Shown: one piece after another, positions 33,802 through 42,092 of the stretch
How positions within the stretch are numbered: position 1 is the first letter of the stretch
Layout: each line of letters starts with the position of its first letter
Source: DATBLE01 sp963808815
Lineage (GTDB): Bacteria > Actinomycetota > Thermoleophilia > Gaiellales > Gaiellaceae
Length of the DNA: 64,000 nucleotides
Direction: 5' to 3'
NCBI GenBank assembly: GCA_963808815.1
Contig: CAWEGI010000013.1
Coordinates: 186,001-250,000 of the forward strand
Translations under genes and position numbers: made by a program
Notes under the pieces: model-generated
Databases searched by the model: none
Told to the model about the DNA's origin: nothing
The model's input: the letters and a program-made list of their open reading frames with translations, nothing else

Positions 33802-34941
33802 GAGCTCGGCGACCCGAACCTGCTCGGTCAGCAGCCGCGCGAACCGGGCAGGATCGCCGCCGACCCACGCCTCGCACAGATCGCGCCCGGCCGAGTAGGT
33901 GATCGTGTACGCCCGCCAGGTCGGGTCGACGACGAAGCCGACGCTGTGGGCCGCCTCCTCCGCCGTGACCAGCGACCACCGCTGCACGTAGGCCCGCGCG
34001 TCCTCGACCGATGCACCGTCCTCGTGGATCATCAGCGCTGCGTCGACGCCGATGCGGCGCAGGGGACGCCGCGCCTCGGCGATCGCCTCGGAGCGCTCGG
34101 CGTCGTAGTCGAGTCCGCGCCTGCCGAGCGCGGCGACGAGACGCTCCTCGAGGTCGCCGTCCCGGACCAGGCTCGGGCCGACCTCGGCAATGCCCTCCTG
34201 GACCAGCGCCGCCGGGGTCGGGACCATCTGGATCGATTCCTCGACGTGCCCGCGGTCACGGATCAGCAGCTGCTCCTTGAGCGCGTGCTCCGTGTGGTGG
34301 CCGGGGTAGATCTCGTGCGCGGCCAGGTGGACGACCTCGTGGCAGGTCGTCGGTACGTCGAGGTTGACGGCCACCCGGCTGCGAAGCCCGCCCAGGTAGT
34401 AGTTGAACGCCCACCACGGCTCGCTCTCGACCGCCTCGACCAGGACCTCCTCGCCCGCCGGAAGGTCGACGATGCCCGCCGTCGCCGACCGCAGCTCGGC
34501 GGCGGCGTCCTGCAGCGCCGGCACGACGAGCTCGGCCGGAACCATGCAGCTGCGGCGCCAGGCCTGGTAGCGCTCGGCGAGCGCACCCTCGCCGGGCAGG
34601 AGCTCGTCCAGCCGCTCGTGCGACTCCCGGTAGACATCGGTCGCCTGCCTGGCCGGTCGTACGCCGTAGCAGCGCTCGACCTCGTCGGAATACGAGATCT
34701 CCTCTCCGGCCAGCTGTCCGGCATAGGCGCGCAGCCCGATCGACTGGTCGCGCAGCCAGCCGTCGTCCAGCTCGGCCAGCAGCGCGTCGCCCTCCGCAGC
34801 CAGCGCCGCGGGCTCGGTGAGCGGCTCCGCGTCGACCTGCTCCTTCAGCGCCGGCGGCCCGTAGTAGGCATCGACGAGCCCGTCCACGTGCCGCCCGAGC
34901 CGCAACCCGAGAAGGATGTACGCCTCGGCGTGGCTAGTCAC
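33775..34941 (-). CDS. DUF885-like metallopeptidase-family protein
   Basis: 388 aa from the GTG at 34941, overlapping the thiolase stop. The hallmark is a His-rich segment HEVVHLAAHEIYPGHHTEH that parallels the HEGxPGHH metal site of DUF885 (M32-like) proteins, followed about 40 residues on by a conserved Glu (LVQEGIAEVG). The rest is mainly helical. Likely a zinc-dependent peptidase or hydrolase in the cytoplasm; substrate unknown. Confidence 0.75.
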   Translation of the reverse strand: MTSHAEAYILLGLRLGRHVDGLVDAYYGPPALKEQVDAEPLTEPAALAAEGDALLAELDDGWLRDQSIGLRAYAGQLAGEEISYSDEVERCYGVRPARQATDVYRESHERLDELLPGEGALAERYQAWRRSCMVPAELVVPALQDAAAELRSATAGIVDLPAGEEVLVEAVESEPWWAFNYYLGGLRSRVAVNLDVPTTCHEVVHLAAHEIYPGHHTEHALKEQLLIRDRGHVEESIQMVPTPAALVQEGIAEVGPSLVRDGDLEERLVAALGRRGLDYDAERSEAIAEARRPLRRIGVDAALMIHEDGASVEDARAYVQRWSLVTAEEAAHSVGFVVDPTWRAYTITYSAGRDLCEAWVGGDPARFARLLTEQVRVAELLEAHPDGH

Positions 34942-36106
34942 GCTCGAAGAGTGCGGCCTGCCCCTGGCCGACGCCCACACACATCGTGGCGACGCCGTAC
35001 CTGCCTCCTCGCCGTCGCAGCTCGTGGAGCAGGGTGACGACCAGACGTGCGCCGCTCATCCCGAGCGGGTGGCCGAGGGCGATCGCGCCGCCGTTCACGT
35101 TCACCCTGTCTGGGTCGAGGCCGAGCTCGCGGATCACCGCCAGGCTCTGAGAGGCGAACGCCTCGTTCAGCTCGACCAGGTCGATCTGGCCCACGTCGAT
35201 CCCGGCGCGCTCGAGCAGTTTCCGCACGGCCGGGGTCGGCCCGATGCCCATCACGCGCGGATCGACGCCGGCAACCGCAGACGCGACGAACGACCCGAGC
35301 GGCTCGGCGCCGAGAGCCTGCGCCCGTTCCTCGCTCGCGACCACTAGCGCAGCGGCACCGTCGTTGATGCCGCTCGAGTTGCCGGCCGTGACCGTGCCGT
35401 CCTTCCGAAACGCCGGCTTCAGCGCTGCGAGCTTCTCCGACGTCGTATCCGGACGAGGATGCTCGTCGTGCTCGAGATCACCGGCCGGTACCAGCTCCTC
35501 TCGGAACCGACCGCTTGCAGTTGCTTCCGAATAACGGCGCTGCGACTCCAGCGCGAACGCATCCTGGTCCTCGCGCGAGACCGCCCAGCGGTCGGCGACG
35601 TTCTCGCCGGTCTCGCCCATCGACTCCAGCGGGAACATCTCCTCCATCCGCGGGTTCGGGAAGCGCCAGCCGAGTGTCGTGTCCCAGACGGTCCGGTTCC
35701 CGCGCGGGAACGCCTGCTCGGGCTTGCCCATCACCAGCGGCGCACGGCTCATCGACTCGACGCCGCCGGCGACGAACAGATCGCCGTCGCCTGCGATCAC
35801 CGCGTGGCAGGCGCCTACCACCGCTGCGAGCCCGGAGGCGCACAGCCGGTTGACGGTCACGCCGGCGACCGACTCCGGCAGCCCGGCGAGCAACGCGCCC
35901 ATCCGGGCGACGTTGCGATTGTCCTCACCGGCCTGGTTGGCGCAGCCGAACCAGACGTCCTCGAGCTCGCCCGCGTCGACGCCCGCGCGCTCGACCGCCG
36001 CCGCAATCGCCGTCGCCGCGAGGTCGTCGGGCCGCACTTCCGACAGCCCGCCGCCGTAGCGGCCGACCGGAGTGCGGACGGCTGAGAGGATGACCGCCCG
36101 GGGCAC
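34934..36106 (-). CDS. Acetyl-CoA acyltransferase (thiolase), 3-oxoadipyl-CoA type
   Basis: 390 aa. Catalytic set complete: nucleophile Cys in NRLCASGL (about residue 90), His in NGGAIALGHPLG, Cys in CVGVGQG. The stretch GCANQAGEDNRNVARM and the overall pattern resemble PaaJ/PcaF thiolases that cleave 3-oxoadipyl-CoA, the last step of phenylacetate and beta-ketoadipate breakdown. Such a role fits paaABCD elsewhere in the window; ordinary beta-oxidation remains possible. Confidence 0.87.
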   Translation of the reverse strand: MPRAVILSAVRTPVGRYGGGLSEVRPDDLAATAIAAAVERAGVDAGELEDVWFGCANQAGEDNRNVARMGALLAGLPESVAGVTVNRLCASGLAAVVGACHAVIAGDGDLFVAGGVESMSRAPLVMGKPEQAFPRGNRTVWDTTLGWRFPNPRMEEMFPLESMGETGENVADRWAVSREDQDAFALESQRRYSEATASGRFREELVPAGDLEHDEHPRPDTTSEKLAALKPAFRKDGTVTAGNSSGINDGAAALVVASEERAQALGAEPLGSFVASAVAGVDPRVMGIGPTPAVRKLLERAGIDVGQIDLVELNEAFASQSLAVIRELGLDPDRVNVNGGAIALGHPLGMSGARLVVTLLHELRRRGGRYGVATMCVGVGQGQAALFERD

Positions 36107-36133
36107 GCGGCCAGTCTAGTGAGAGGCGCCTGC

Positions 36134-36163
36134 CCGGACGGGGCGGGTGCACGCCCCGTCCGG
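36134..36163. terminator. Strong hairpin terminator
   Basis: CCGGACGGGGCG and CGCCCCGTCCGG form a perfect 12-bp stem over GGTGCA, 9 bp past the stop of the secreted repeat protein gene on the minus strand and 27 bp before the thiolase start. It likely separates the two units. No U tract. Confidence 0.7.
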
Positions 36164-36172
36164 AGTGGAGGC

Positions 36173-36673
36173 TCAACCGTAGCCGTACCCACCCGAGGTG
36201 GTGGTCGCCGCGGTCGTGGTCGTGGCGGTGGTCGTGGCCGCCGCGCCGACCGTGGCCGCATGCCAGACGCCGACGTCCTTGAAGCCTTCGCCCTTGACGT
36301 CGCCGCGCTTCGTGTCCTGCACGAAGGTGTACAGCGGCTCGCCGCGGTAGGCGACCTGGAGCGTGCCGTTCGGGCGCCGCACCGTGGTCAGCGCGACCCG
36401 GCCCGTCGGCTTCGTCCCCTTCGGGACGAGCAGCGGATGCCAGAACGAGAGGCACGTCTTGTTGTTGCAGATGAAGTGCCCCTTGTGCTCGACGCTCAGG
36501 TGGTAGAGCGTGCGGCCGCTCGAGTTGACGAGGATCGTGGCCTTCAGCCGGGCGTTGTGCGTGGTGCTCACCATCGGCTTCGCGGCGGCTCCCGCCACGC
36601 CCGCGAGGACCGCCGAGAGGGCCACGAGCAGCGCCGCGGTCCACGCAGCCGCATGCCTCATGGTCGTGCTCAT
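36173..36673 (-). CDS. Secreted COG4315-type 'secreted repeat' protein
   Basis: 166 aa, ATG at 36673 behind GAAAGGAG. Signal peptide (AAWTAALLVALSAVLAGVAG). The mature domain carries two units of the PF03640-type repeat: GRTLYHLSVEHKGHFICNNK..C..FWHPLL and EPLYTFVQDTKRGDVKGEGF..VGVWHA. The C-terminus is a Thr/Ala-rich stretch ending GGYGYG. These small extracytoplasmic proteins are common in actinobacteria with no settled function. Confidence 0.8.
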   Translation of the reverse strand: MSTTMRHAAAWTAALLVALSAVLAGVAGAAAKPMVSTTHNARLKATILVNSSGRTLYHLSVEHKGHFICNNKTCLSFWHPLLVPKGTKPTGRVALTTVRRPNGTLQVAYRGEPLYTFVQDTKRGDVKGEGFKDVGVWHAATVGAAATTTATTTTAATTTSGGYGYG

Positions 36674-36743
36674 CAGGTACTCCTTTCGTATCGACCCCTG
36701 CCGTAGAGGAGTACGGCCGTCGGCTCCGCGCGGATTGAGCCGA

Positions 36744-37571
36744 CTAGCTGACGAAGTCCACGTTGACCGGCGATTCGAAGGCGCCGATCGCCTCGCCGCG
36801 GCGCATCAGCTCCCGCACCGCCTCGCGGCCTTCCTCACCGTAGTCCTGCGTCAGCTCGTTGACGTACATCGCCACGAAGCGGTCTCCGAGCTCCGAGTCG
36901 AGCCCGCGGCCGAACCCGAGCGCGTACTCCATCGCCTCCCGGCGGTTGGCCAGGCCGGCCGCGATCGACTCGGCGAGCACCTCGGACAGGTCGTGGAGCC
37001 GGTCCGCGCCGATGTCCCGCCGCGCCACGTTGGCGCCGAGCGGCAGGGGCAGCCCCGTCTCGAGCAGCCACCACTCGCCGAGATCGACCACCTTCTTCAG
37101 TCCCTCGGCCTCGTAGGTGAGCTGGCCCTCGTGGATCAGAAGCCCTGCTTCGGCGGCGCCCGACTTGACCTCGTCGTCGATCTGGTCGAAGTGCACGACC
37201 CGGTAGGGGAAGTCGCCGAGGTACATGCGCAGCACGAGGAACGCGGTCGTCATCGTTCCCGGAACCGCGATCTCCACTTCACGCAGCTCGTCCTTCGTCA
37301 TCGCCCGCCGTGCGACCACGACCGGCCCGTAGCCCGAGCCCATGCTGGCCCCGTGCGGAAGCAGCGCGTAGCGGCCCTGGACGAACGGGTAGGCGTGGAG
37401 CGAGATCGCCGTCACCTCCAGCCTGCCCTCGAGCGCCCATTCGTTCAGGGTCTGGATGTCGCGCAGGACGTGCTCGAACTCGAAGCCGCGGGTGTCGATC
37501 CGGTTCGCCGCGAGCGCCCAGAACATGAAGGCGTCGTCGGCATCCGGGCTGTGGCCGAGCTGGATCAGCAT
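36744..37571 (-). CDS. mqnD: 1,4-dihydroxy-6-naphthoate synthase MqnD
   Basis: 275 aa. The opening LGHSPDADDAFMFWALA is the MqnD signature; further motifs are ISLHAYPFVQGRYALLPHGASMG, IAVPGTMTTAFLVLRMYLG and EAGLLIHEGQLTY. MqnD acts late in the futalosine route to menaquinone, converting cyclic dehypoxanthinyl futalosine to 1,4-dihydroxy-6-naphthoate. Length matches the family. Its presence implies the cell makes menaquinone by the futalosine pathway; the other mqn genes are not in this window. Confidence 0.92.
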   Translation of the reverse strand: MLIQLGHSPDADDAFMFWALAANRIDTRGFEFEHVLRDIQTLNEWALEGRLEVTAISLHAYPFVQGRYALLPHGASMGSGYGPVVVARRAMTKDELREVEIAVPGTMTTAFLVLRMYLGDFPYRVVHFDQIDDEVKSGAAEAGLLIHEGQLTYEAEGLKKVVDLGEWWLLETGLPLPLGANVARRDIGADRLHDLSEVLAESIAAGLANRREAMEYALGFGRGLDSELGDRFVAMYVNELTQDYGEEGREAVRELMRRGEAIGAFESPVNVDFVS

Positions 37572-37597
37572 CGCCGCAGGAGGCTAGCGGGCCGGGC

Positions 37598-37903
37598 CTA
37601 CCGCCGTCCGAAGAACCAGCGCTCGAGCGGGCCGAGCAGCTCGCTGCGGCGGAACGGCGGCTGCCTCACCTGGCTGCCGTCCTCCTCGGCGACGCTGACG
37701 TCATCCTCGAGCGCCTCGTTGGCCGCGTCGAGCGCGTCCTGTAGCTCGTAGCCCTCGAACAGGTAGTCGTCGCTCCGCGGCTCGTCGCTCGTCCTGAGCT
37801 GCGGGTTGACGGCGCGGCCGACTGCCCACACGCCCCCCTCCTTGCGCTCGATCCAGATCTCGACGCGCTCGTCGACCCCGGCGTCGTCACGTCCCTCGAT
37901 CAC
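37598..37903 (-). CDS. Hypothetical acidic protein
   Basis: 101 aa from the GTG at 37903; the frame is open further upstream but would cross the divergent gene. Acidic and helical with segments EIWIERKEGGVWAVGRAVNP, then DYLFEGYELQDALDAANEAL, and an Arg-rich C-terminus PLERWFFGRR. No family recognised. It lies 26 bp downstream of mqnD's start side in the same direction and may share its transcript. Confidence 0.55.
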   Translation of the reverse strand: MIEGRDDAGVDERVEIWIERKEGGVWAVGRAVNPQLRTSDEPRSDDYLFEGYELQDALDAANEALEDDVSVAEEDGSQVRQPPFRRSELLGPLERWFFGRR

Positions 37904-37966
37904 ACGCTGGGCGAACCGTCCTGCCTGCGTCTTTCTCCGCAACCGGGCAAGGATACAATCGACTCG

Positions 37967-38224
37967 GTGGGCGCCATCGGCCGGTTCTTCCGCAGCGTCT
38001 TCTCGTTCCTCGGCGCTCGCTCGAGCCAGGAGGACCGCGTCGCCGCGTATCTGATCCGCGAGCACGACCGCGGGCGGGCGCTGAACGAGATCCTCGAGGA
38101 CCCGTACGTCCGCAACCGCTGCTCGCAGTCCGAGGTCGCGCGCGTGCTCGACCGTCCGGACGTGCTGAAGGCGATCGGCGACGACTTGGCAAGAAGGGCC
38201 AAGGCCGAGCTTCCCGCGGGCTAG
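37967..38224 (+). CDS. Small hypothetical protein, probably leaderless
   Basis: 85 aa from the GTG at 37967. A -10-like TACAAT (37954-37959) ends only 7 bp before the GTG and there is no Shine-Dalgarno, which suggests a leaderless transcript. The protein is helical and charged: IGRFFRSVFSFLGARSSQED, EILEDPYVRNRCSQSEVARVLD. The region EDPYVRNRC..SEVARVLDRP could be a small helix-turn-helix. It shares a CTAG stop with the convergent gene. Function unknown. Confidence 0.55.
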   Translation: MGAIGRFFRSVFSFLGARSSQEDRVAAYLIREHDRGRALNEILEDPYVRNRCSQSEVARVLDRPDVLKAIGDDLARRAKAELPAG

Positions 38225-39123
38225 CCTCCGGCCAACTCGACCAGCCGGGCGGCGACGGCGAGGTCCCAGGCAGCGAGCCCGTTCGACTTGAAGAGGACGA
38301 TGTCGTCGTCGGCCTGGCGGCCCGACAGCTCGCCGGCAACCACTTCCTGGAGCTCGTGCACCTCGAGCCAGTCCAGCACGCCCTGGCCAACCGGCTCGAT
38401 CAGGTCGCCCGACTCGATCTTCGCGTCGTCCAGCGAGTCGCAGCAGACGAATGCTGCCCGCTCGAGGACGGCGTTGTCGAGCTCCCGCGCCCGTGGGTGG
38501 TTCGCCCCCGCCGCGCACACCAGCGCACCGGGCTGCAGCCATTCGCCACGCAGGACGGGGTCGCGCGAGGTCGTGATCGTGACGACCACGTCCGCGGCGG
38601 CCGCCTCACGGTGACTCTCGGCCGGCTCAGCTCCGACCTCCTCGCAGAATGCGGCCAGCCGCTCGGGCGTACGGCAGTACGCGATCGTCTCCTCGATGCC
38701 CGGAAGCGCCTCCCGGATGCAGGCGACCTGCGTCCGCGCCTGAAGACCGCAGCCGATCACGCCGAGCGTCCGCGCGCCCGGCCTCGCCAGGTGCTTCGCC
38801 GCCACCGCGCTCGCGGAGCCGGTTCGCAGCTGCCCGAGCCGATCGGCCTCGATCAGTGCGCGCAGCTCGCCCCGTTCGAACAGCACGACCACGAAGCGGA
38901 CGCCGTCGACGCCGGCGGAGTACGTCTTCACGCAGGCGAGCCCACGCTCGTCGTCCACCGCCGACATGACCGCGAGGAAGCCGCCTTCCAGCCCGACCCG
39001 GTAGCGGGGGACGTTCTCGATCGTGCCGGCGTGGAGCCGCAGGAACGAGTCCTCGACCGCGGCGATCGCGTCGGTCGGCGTGAGCAGCCGGTCGACGTCG
39101 GCTTCTGTCAGGGAGAGAGCCAG
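38221..39123 (-). CDS. Ornithine cyclodeaminase/mu-crystallin family protein, non-ATG/GTG/TTG start
   Basis: About 300 aa. The Rossmann core is clear: TLGVIGCGLQARTQVACI, then TIAYCRTPERLAAF and CAAGANHPRARELD. Family homology extends upstream through GGFLAVMSAVDDERG, ENVPRYRV and LTEADVDRLLTPTDAIAAVE, yet no ATG, GTG or TTG lies in frame before 38967. The start is probably CTG at 39123 or 39111, or a base is missing near the 5' end. Members act as ornithine cyclodeaminases, imine reductases or amino acid dehydrogenases; substrate undecided. Confidence 0.75.
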   Translation of the reverse strand: MALSLTEADVDRLLTPTDAIAAVEDSFLRLHAGTIENVPRYRVGLEGGFLAVMSAVDDERGLACVKTYSAGVDGVRFVVVLFERGELRALIEADRLGQLRTGSASAVAAKHLARPGARTLGVIGCGLQARTQVACIREALPGIEETIAYCRTPERLAAFCEEVGAEPAESHREAAAADVVVTITTSRDPVLRGEWLQPGALVCAAGANHPRARELDNAVLERAAFVCCDSLDDAKIESGDLIEPVGQGVLDWLEVHELQEVVAGELSGRQADDDIVLFKSNGLAAWDLAVAARLVELAGG

Positions 39124-39141
39124 AGGCCCGAGTCTAGAGAG

Positions 39142-39582
39142 CTACTGCTTCGGGATGACGCTGATCTTGCCGCTGGTCTCGAGCACGGCCCAGGCGATCT
39201 GGTCGATCGAGGCGACCTGCTGGAGCCGCGCCTCGACCATCACCTCGTCGACCGTGATCCGCTCACGCTTCATGTTCTTCTCGATGGCCTTGCCGTCCTG
39301 GACGACGACCATCGGCTCGCCGTCCAGCGCCGGGCGCAGGCGCGGGAAGCGGTAGCTCAGGTACGAGATCAGGATCTGCAGGACCGCGAAGGTGCCGATC
39401 ACGATCAGCGCACCGGTGACCGAGTAATCGTCCTGAGTCAGGCCCTGCTGGATTGCGTCGCCGATCACGATCAGCAGGATCAGGTCGAACGGCTCCATCG
39501 ACGAGAGCTCGCGACGCCCGATGATCCGGGTGAGCAGGTAGACGAAGGAGAAGAGCGCGACTGCGCGGATCGCGAGGTCCAT
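39142..39582 (-). CDS. DUF421 (YetF-like) membrane protein
   Basis: 146 aa from the ATG at 39582. The N-terminal half has membrane helices around FSFVYLLTRIIGRRELSSM and FDLILLIVIGDAIQQGLT, the usual DUF421 pattern. The C-terminal half is the cytoplasmic YetF domain (DGEPMVVVQDGKAIEKNMKRERIT, VMVEARLQQV). It is shorter than Bacillus homologues (about 220 aa). Function in the family is poorly known. Confidence 0.8.
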   Translation of the reverse strand: MDLAIRAVALFSFVYLLTRIIGRRELSSMEPFDLILLIVIGDAIQQGLTQDDYSVTGALIVIGTFAVLQILISYLSYRFPRLRPALDGEPMVVVQDGKAIEKNMKRERITVDEVMVEARLQQVASIDQIAWAVLETSGKISVIPKQ

Positions 39583-39749
39583 CAGTGCCCCTTCCAGTGA
39601 TGGTCTCGCGCTTCTGGCGAGTGACCGGGGCCGCCAGGCAAGGACGCAGGGAGCGCCAATATCGAAACCAGATCTTGGCGCGACTGAGGACGCCGCATGG
39701 CGGTTCCGGACGCCGCCAGAAGTGCTCTGACTCTTGCTGGAAGGGCCAC

Positions 39750-40274
39750 TTATGGAAAGACCGTCACGCGACGGTGGATGGTGGTCAGGAAGGTCTCGCC
39801 GTCGTAAAGGCGGACGTTCTGGGGTCGCCGCCCGACGTTTGTCGGGTTGACCTGGAACTGCATGAACAGGACGTAGCGCCGGCCCGCGGGCACGTGGCCC
39901 AGGTCGAGCACGAGCTTGCCGTCGCGCGAGCCCTCTCCGACCGGAGACGGCTCGATCGTGTTCGCCGTCATCCCCTCGAGCCAGCCCTTGTCGAGCTCGA
40001 GCCGTGCGTCCCTCAGGTCGCGGTGCGCGGTTATCGTGAACCGCGCCTCCCAGAGCAGGCCGCCGCGAAGCTGCCCCGGCGCGTACAGCTCCAGATCCGC
40101 GTTTGCCGACTGCGCGGCGGCGAGGTGCGGGCGCTGTCCAAACAGGTTGAAGAGCGCGAGCAGCGGCACCAGCCCGACGAGGACGATCAGCGCGCGCCGG
40201 ACCCAAGCGTGGTTCCGCCTGCCCTCCAGGTCGCGGTGCCGCTTGAGGACGATGCCGTCGGGAATCGCGGCCAT
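39750..40274 (-). CDS. Hypothetical protein with N-terminal membrane anchor
   Basis: 174 aa from the ATG at 40274. One hydrophobic helix at about residues 27-45 (ALIVLVGLVPLLALFNLFG) follows a basic cytoplasmic segment. The rest is predicted extracytoplasmic and beta-rich (ELYAPGQLRGGLLWEARFTI, YVLFMQFQVNP), like an immunoglobulin-type fold. It may be co-transcribed with the DUF421 gene 167 bp downstream. No known family recognised. Confidence 0.6.
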   Translation of the reverse strand: MAAIPDGIVLKRHRDLEGRRNHAWVRRALIVLVGLVPLLALFNLFGQRPHLAAAQSANADLELYAPGQLRGGLLWEARFTITAHRDLRDARLELDKGWLEGMTANTIEPSPVGEGSRDGKLVLDLGHVPAGRRYVLFMQFQVNPTNVGRRPQNVRLYDGETFLTTIHRRVTVFP

Positions 40275-40682
40275 CGCGGGATCGTTACCCGAACGGCTGG
40301 GATTGAAGCGTTGTCAGGAGTGCGACCGGACCCCCAGGTCTTCCTGGAGCCTCGAGAGCAGCAGGGCGAAGACGACCCTAGGACATCGCGCACACCGCAG
40401 CGGCGGCGAACGCGAGCCGGGCGAGGTTCACCGCGGCCTCCGGGCCGGCATGACCGGGATCCTGCTACACGGAGCCGCGATCAGTCGGGCTGGGTGAAGG
40501 TCGACCCGGTGAAGATGCTCCCTTTGATGCCCGTGCGCCCTGAAGGGCAACGACGAATTCCGGTCAATCCGGGCATGCGATCGGATGCGATGAATCGGAT
40601 GCGATGAAGCTGTAGGGTCCAGCGTGGCGATCTATTCATCGCAATGCTCGACGCCCGAGGACGTCGAGTGCGAAAGGACGTG
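40275..40682. other. Intergenic region upstream of sugar ABC operon
   Basis: About 400 bases with no convincing gene on either strand. It holds the 14-bp tandem repeat at 40580-40607 and presumably the promoter of the ABC operon. The proximal part (40300-40500) contains only short frames without start signals. Confidence 0.5.
40580..40607. repeat. Two tandem copies of a 14-bp sequence, possible operator
   Basis: ATCGGATGCGATGA occurs twice with no gap (40580-40593 and 40594-40607), about 76-103 bp upstream of the substrate-binding protein start. Direct repeats in a sugar-transporter promoter suggest regulator binding, though no regulator gene is adjacent. Confidence 0.5.
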
Positions 40683-42035
40683 ATGCTCATGAAGCGCCGT
40701 CTATTCATTCTCGGCACAGGATCCGTCTCGCTGTTAGCCCTCGTCGTCTCGCTCAGCATCGCCTCCGCTGGGACGACGCGTAAGGCTTCGGCGACGGCCA
40801 TCGGCGCGCCGCCGGTTCGGAACGCCGCGGCAATCAAGGCGAAGTACGGAGGCCAATCGATCACGTTCATCGGCGACTCGGTCGGCGGTGGGCACACGCG
40901 TGACACGGCGCTCGCGACCAAGTTCTCGAAGGCCACGGGTATCAAGGTCAAGGTCGTGCCCCATCCGACCGCGTCGGACGCCTCCTACTCGCAGCTCGCG
41001 CGGGTGTTCACCTCACACGGGTCCTCGTTCGACGTGGCAATGATCGACGTGGTCTGGCCGGGCGCGTTCGCCCCGTACCTCGTCGACCTGAAGCCGAAGC
41101 TCGGAGCGCAGGCTCGGCTGCACGCGGCGGGGATCATCGCGAACGACACGGTCGGCGGTCGCCTGGTCGCGATGCCGTGGTTCGGAGACTTCGGGATCCT
41201 CTACTACCGCACCGACCTCTTGGCGAAGTACGGCTACAGCGCTCCGCCGACGACATGGACCCAGCTGTTCGCGATGGCCAAGAAGATCCAGGACGGCGAG
41301 CAGGGGGCCAATCCGCAGTTCTCCGGCTTCGTCTTCCAGGGGAACAGCTACGAGGGACTGACCTGCGACGCGCTCGAGTGGATCGCCTCCTCGGGCGGCG
41401 GCCAGTTCATCGACGGCGGCAAGGTCACGATCAACAACCCGAAGGCAGCGGCGATCCTCGACCTGTTCCGCAAGAACATCGGCGTGACCACACCGCGCGG
41501 CGTGACCTCGTACCAGGAGGGTGAGGCGCACACCGCATTCGTCACCGGCAACGCGGCGTTCATGCGCAACTGGCCGTACGCGTACTCGATCGCGGCCGAC
41601 CCGAAGCAGTCGAAGGTCGTCGGCAAGTTCAGCGTGACCACGCTGCCGAACGGCCCCGGCGGCCACCCCGTCGGCACCGTGGGCGGCTGGCAGCTCGCCG
41701 TCAACAAGTACTCGAAGCACCAGGACGCGGCGATCGAGTTCGTCCGCTACATGACGAGCCCGGCGGTCGAGAGGTTCGACGCGATCACCAATACGAACGT
41801 TCCCACGATCCCGGCGGTGGCCAAGGATCCGGCCGTCGTGAAGGCGAATCCGTACCTCAAGCCGCAGATCGCAACGGTCGCGCGTGTCACGCGTCCGGCG
41901 CGGTACCTGGGGACTCACTACAACGAGGGCTCGAAGGACATCTACCAGGGGATCAGCCAGATCCTCAACGGCGCGTCGGCGAGCAGCGTGCTGCCGTCGA
42001 TCCAGTCGAAGCTGGAGCAGCTCGTCAAGAAATAG
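40683..42035 (+). CDS. Sugar ABC transporter substrate-binding protein (trehalose/maltose type)
   Basis: 450 aa from the ATG at 40683, four bases after AAAGGA (ATG at 40689 also possible). Signal peptide KRRLFILGTGSVSLLALVVS. Family-1 sugar-binding features are TFIGDS..GG, VAMIDVVWPGAFAPYLVDL, VGGRLVAMPWFGDFGILYYR and GGWQLAVNKYSKHQDAAIEF. It resembles ThuE/LpqY-like trehalose or maltose binding proteins. The C-terminal KLEQLVKK is typical. A 13-bp hairpin separates it from the permease gene. Confidence 0.88.
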   Translation: MLMKRRLFILGTGSVSLLALVVSLSIASAGTTRKASATAIGAPPVRNAAAIKAKYGGQSITFIGDSVGGGHTRDTALATKFSKATGIKVKVVPHPTASDASYSQLARVFTSHGSSFDVAMIDVVWPGAFAPYLVDLKPKLGAQARLHAAGIIANDTVGGRLVAMPWFGDFGILYYRTDLLAKYGYSAPPTTWTQLFAMAKKIQDGEQGANPQFSGFVFQGNSYEGLTCDALEWIASSGGGQFIDGGKVTINNPKAAAILDLFRKNIGVTTPRGVTSYQEGEAHTAFVTGNAAFMRNWPYAYSIAADPKQSKVVGKFSVTTLPNGPGGHPVGTVGGWQLAVNKYSKHQDAAIEFVRYMTSPAVERFDAITNTNVPTIPAVAKDPAVVKANPYLKPQIATVARVTRPARYLGTHYNEGSKDIYQGISQILNGASASSVLPSIQSKLEQLVKK

Positions 42036-42052
42036 GCGAGCCCGATCCGGCC

Positions 42053-42082
42053 GGGGGAGGATGGCGTCTGCCATCCTCCCCC
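42053..42082 (+). promoter_or_regulatory. Intercistronic hairpin between SBP and permease
   Basis: GGGGGAGGATGGC-GTCT-GCCATCCTCCCCC: a perfect 13-bp stem with a 4-nt loop, 17 bp after the SBP stop and 10 bp before the likely permease start. Probably stabilises the SBP message and lowers read-through into the permeases. Confidence 0.65.
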
Positions 42083-42092
42083 GTCATCTCCC

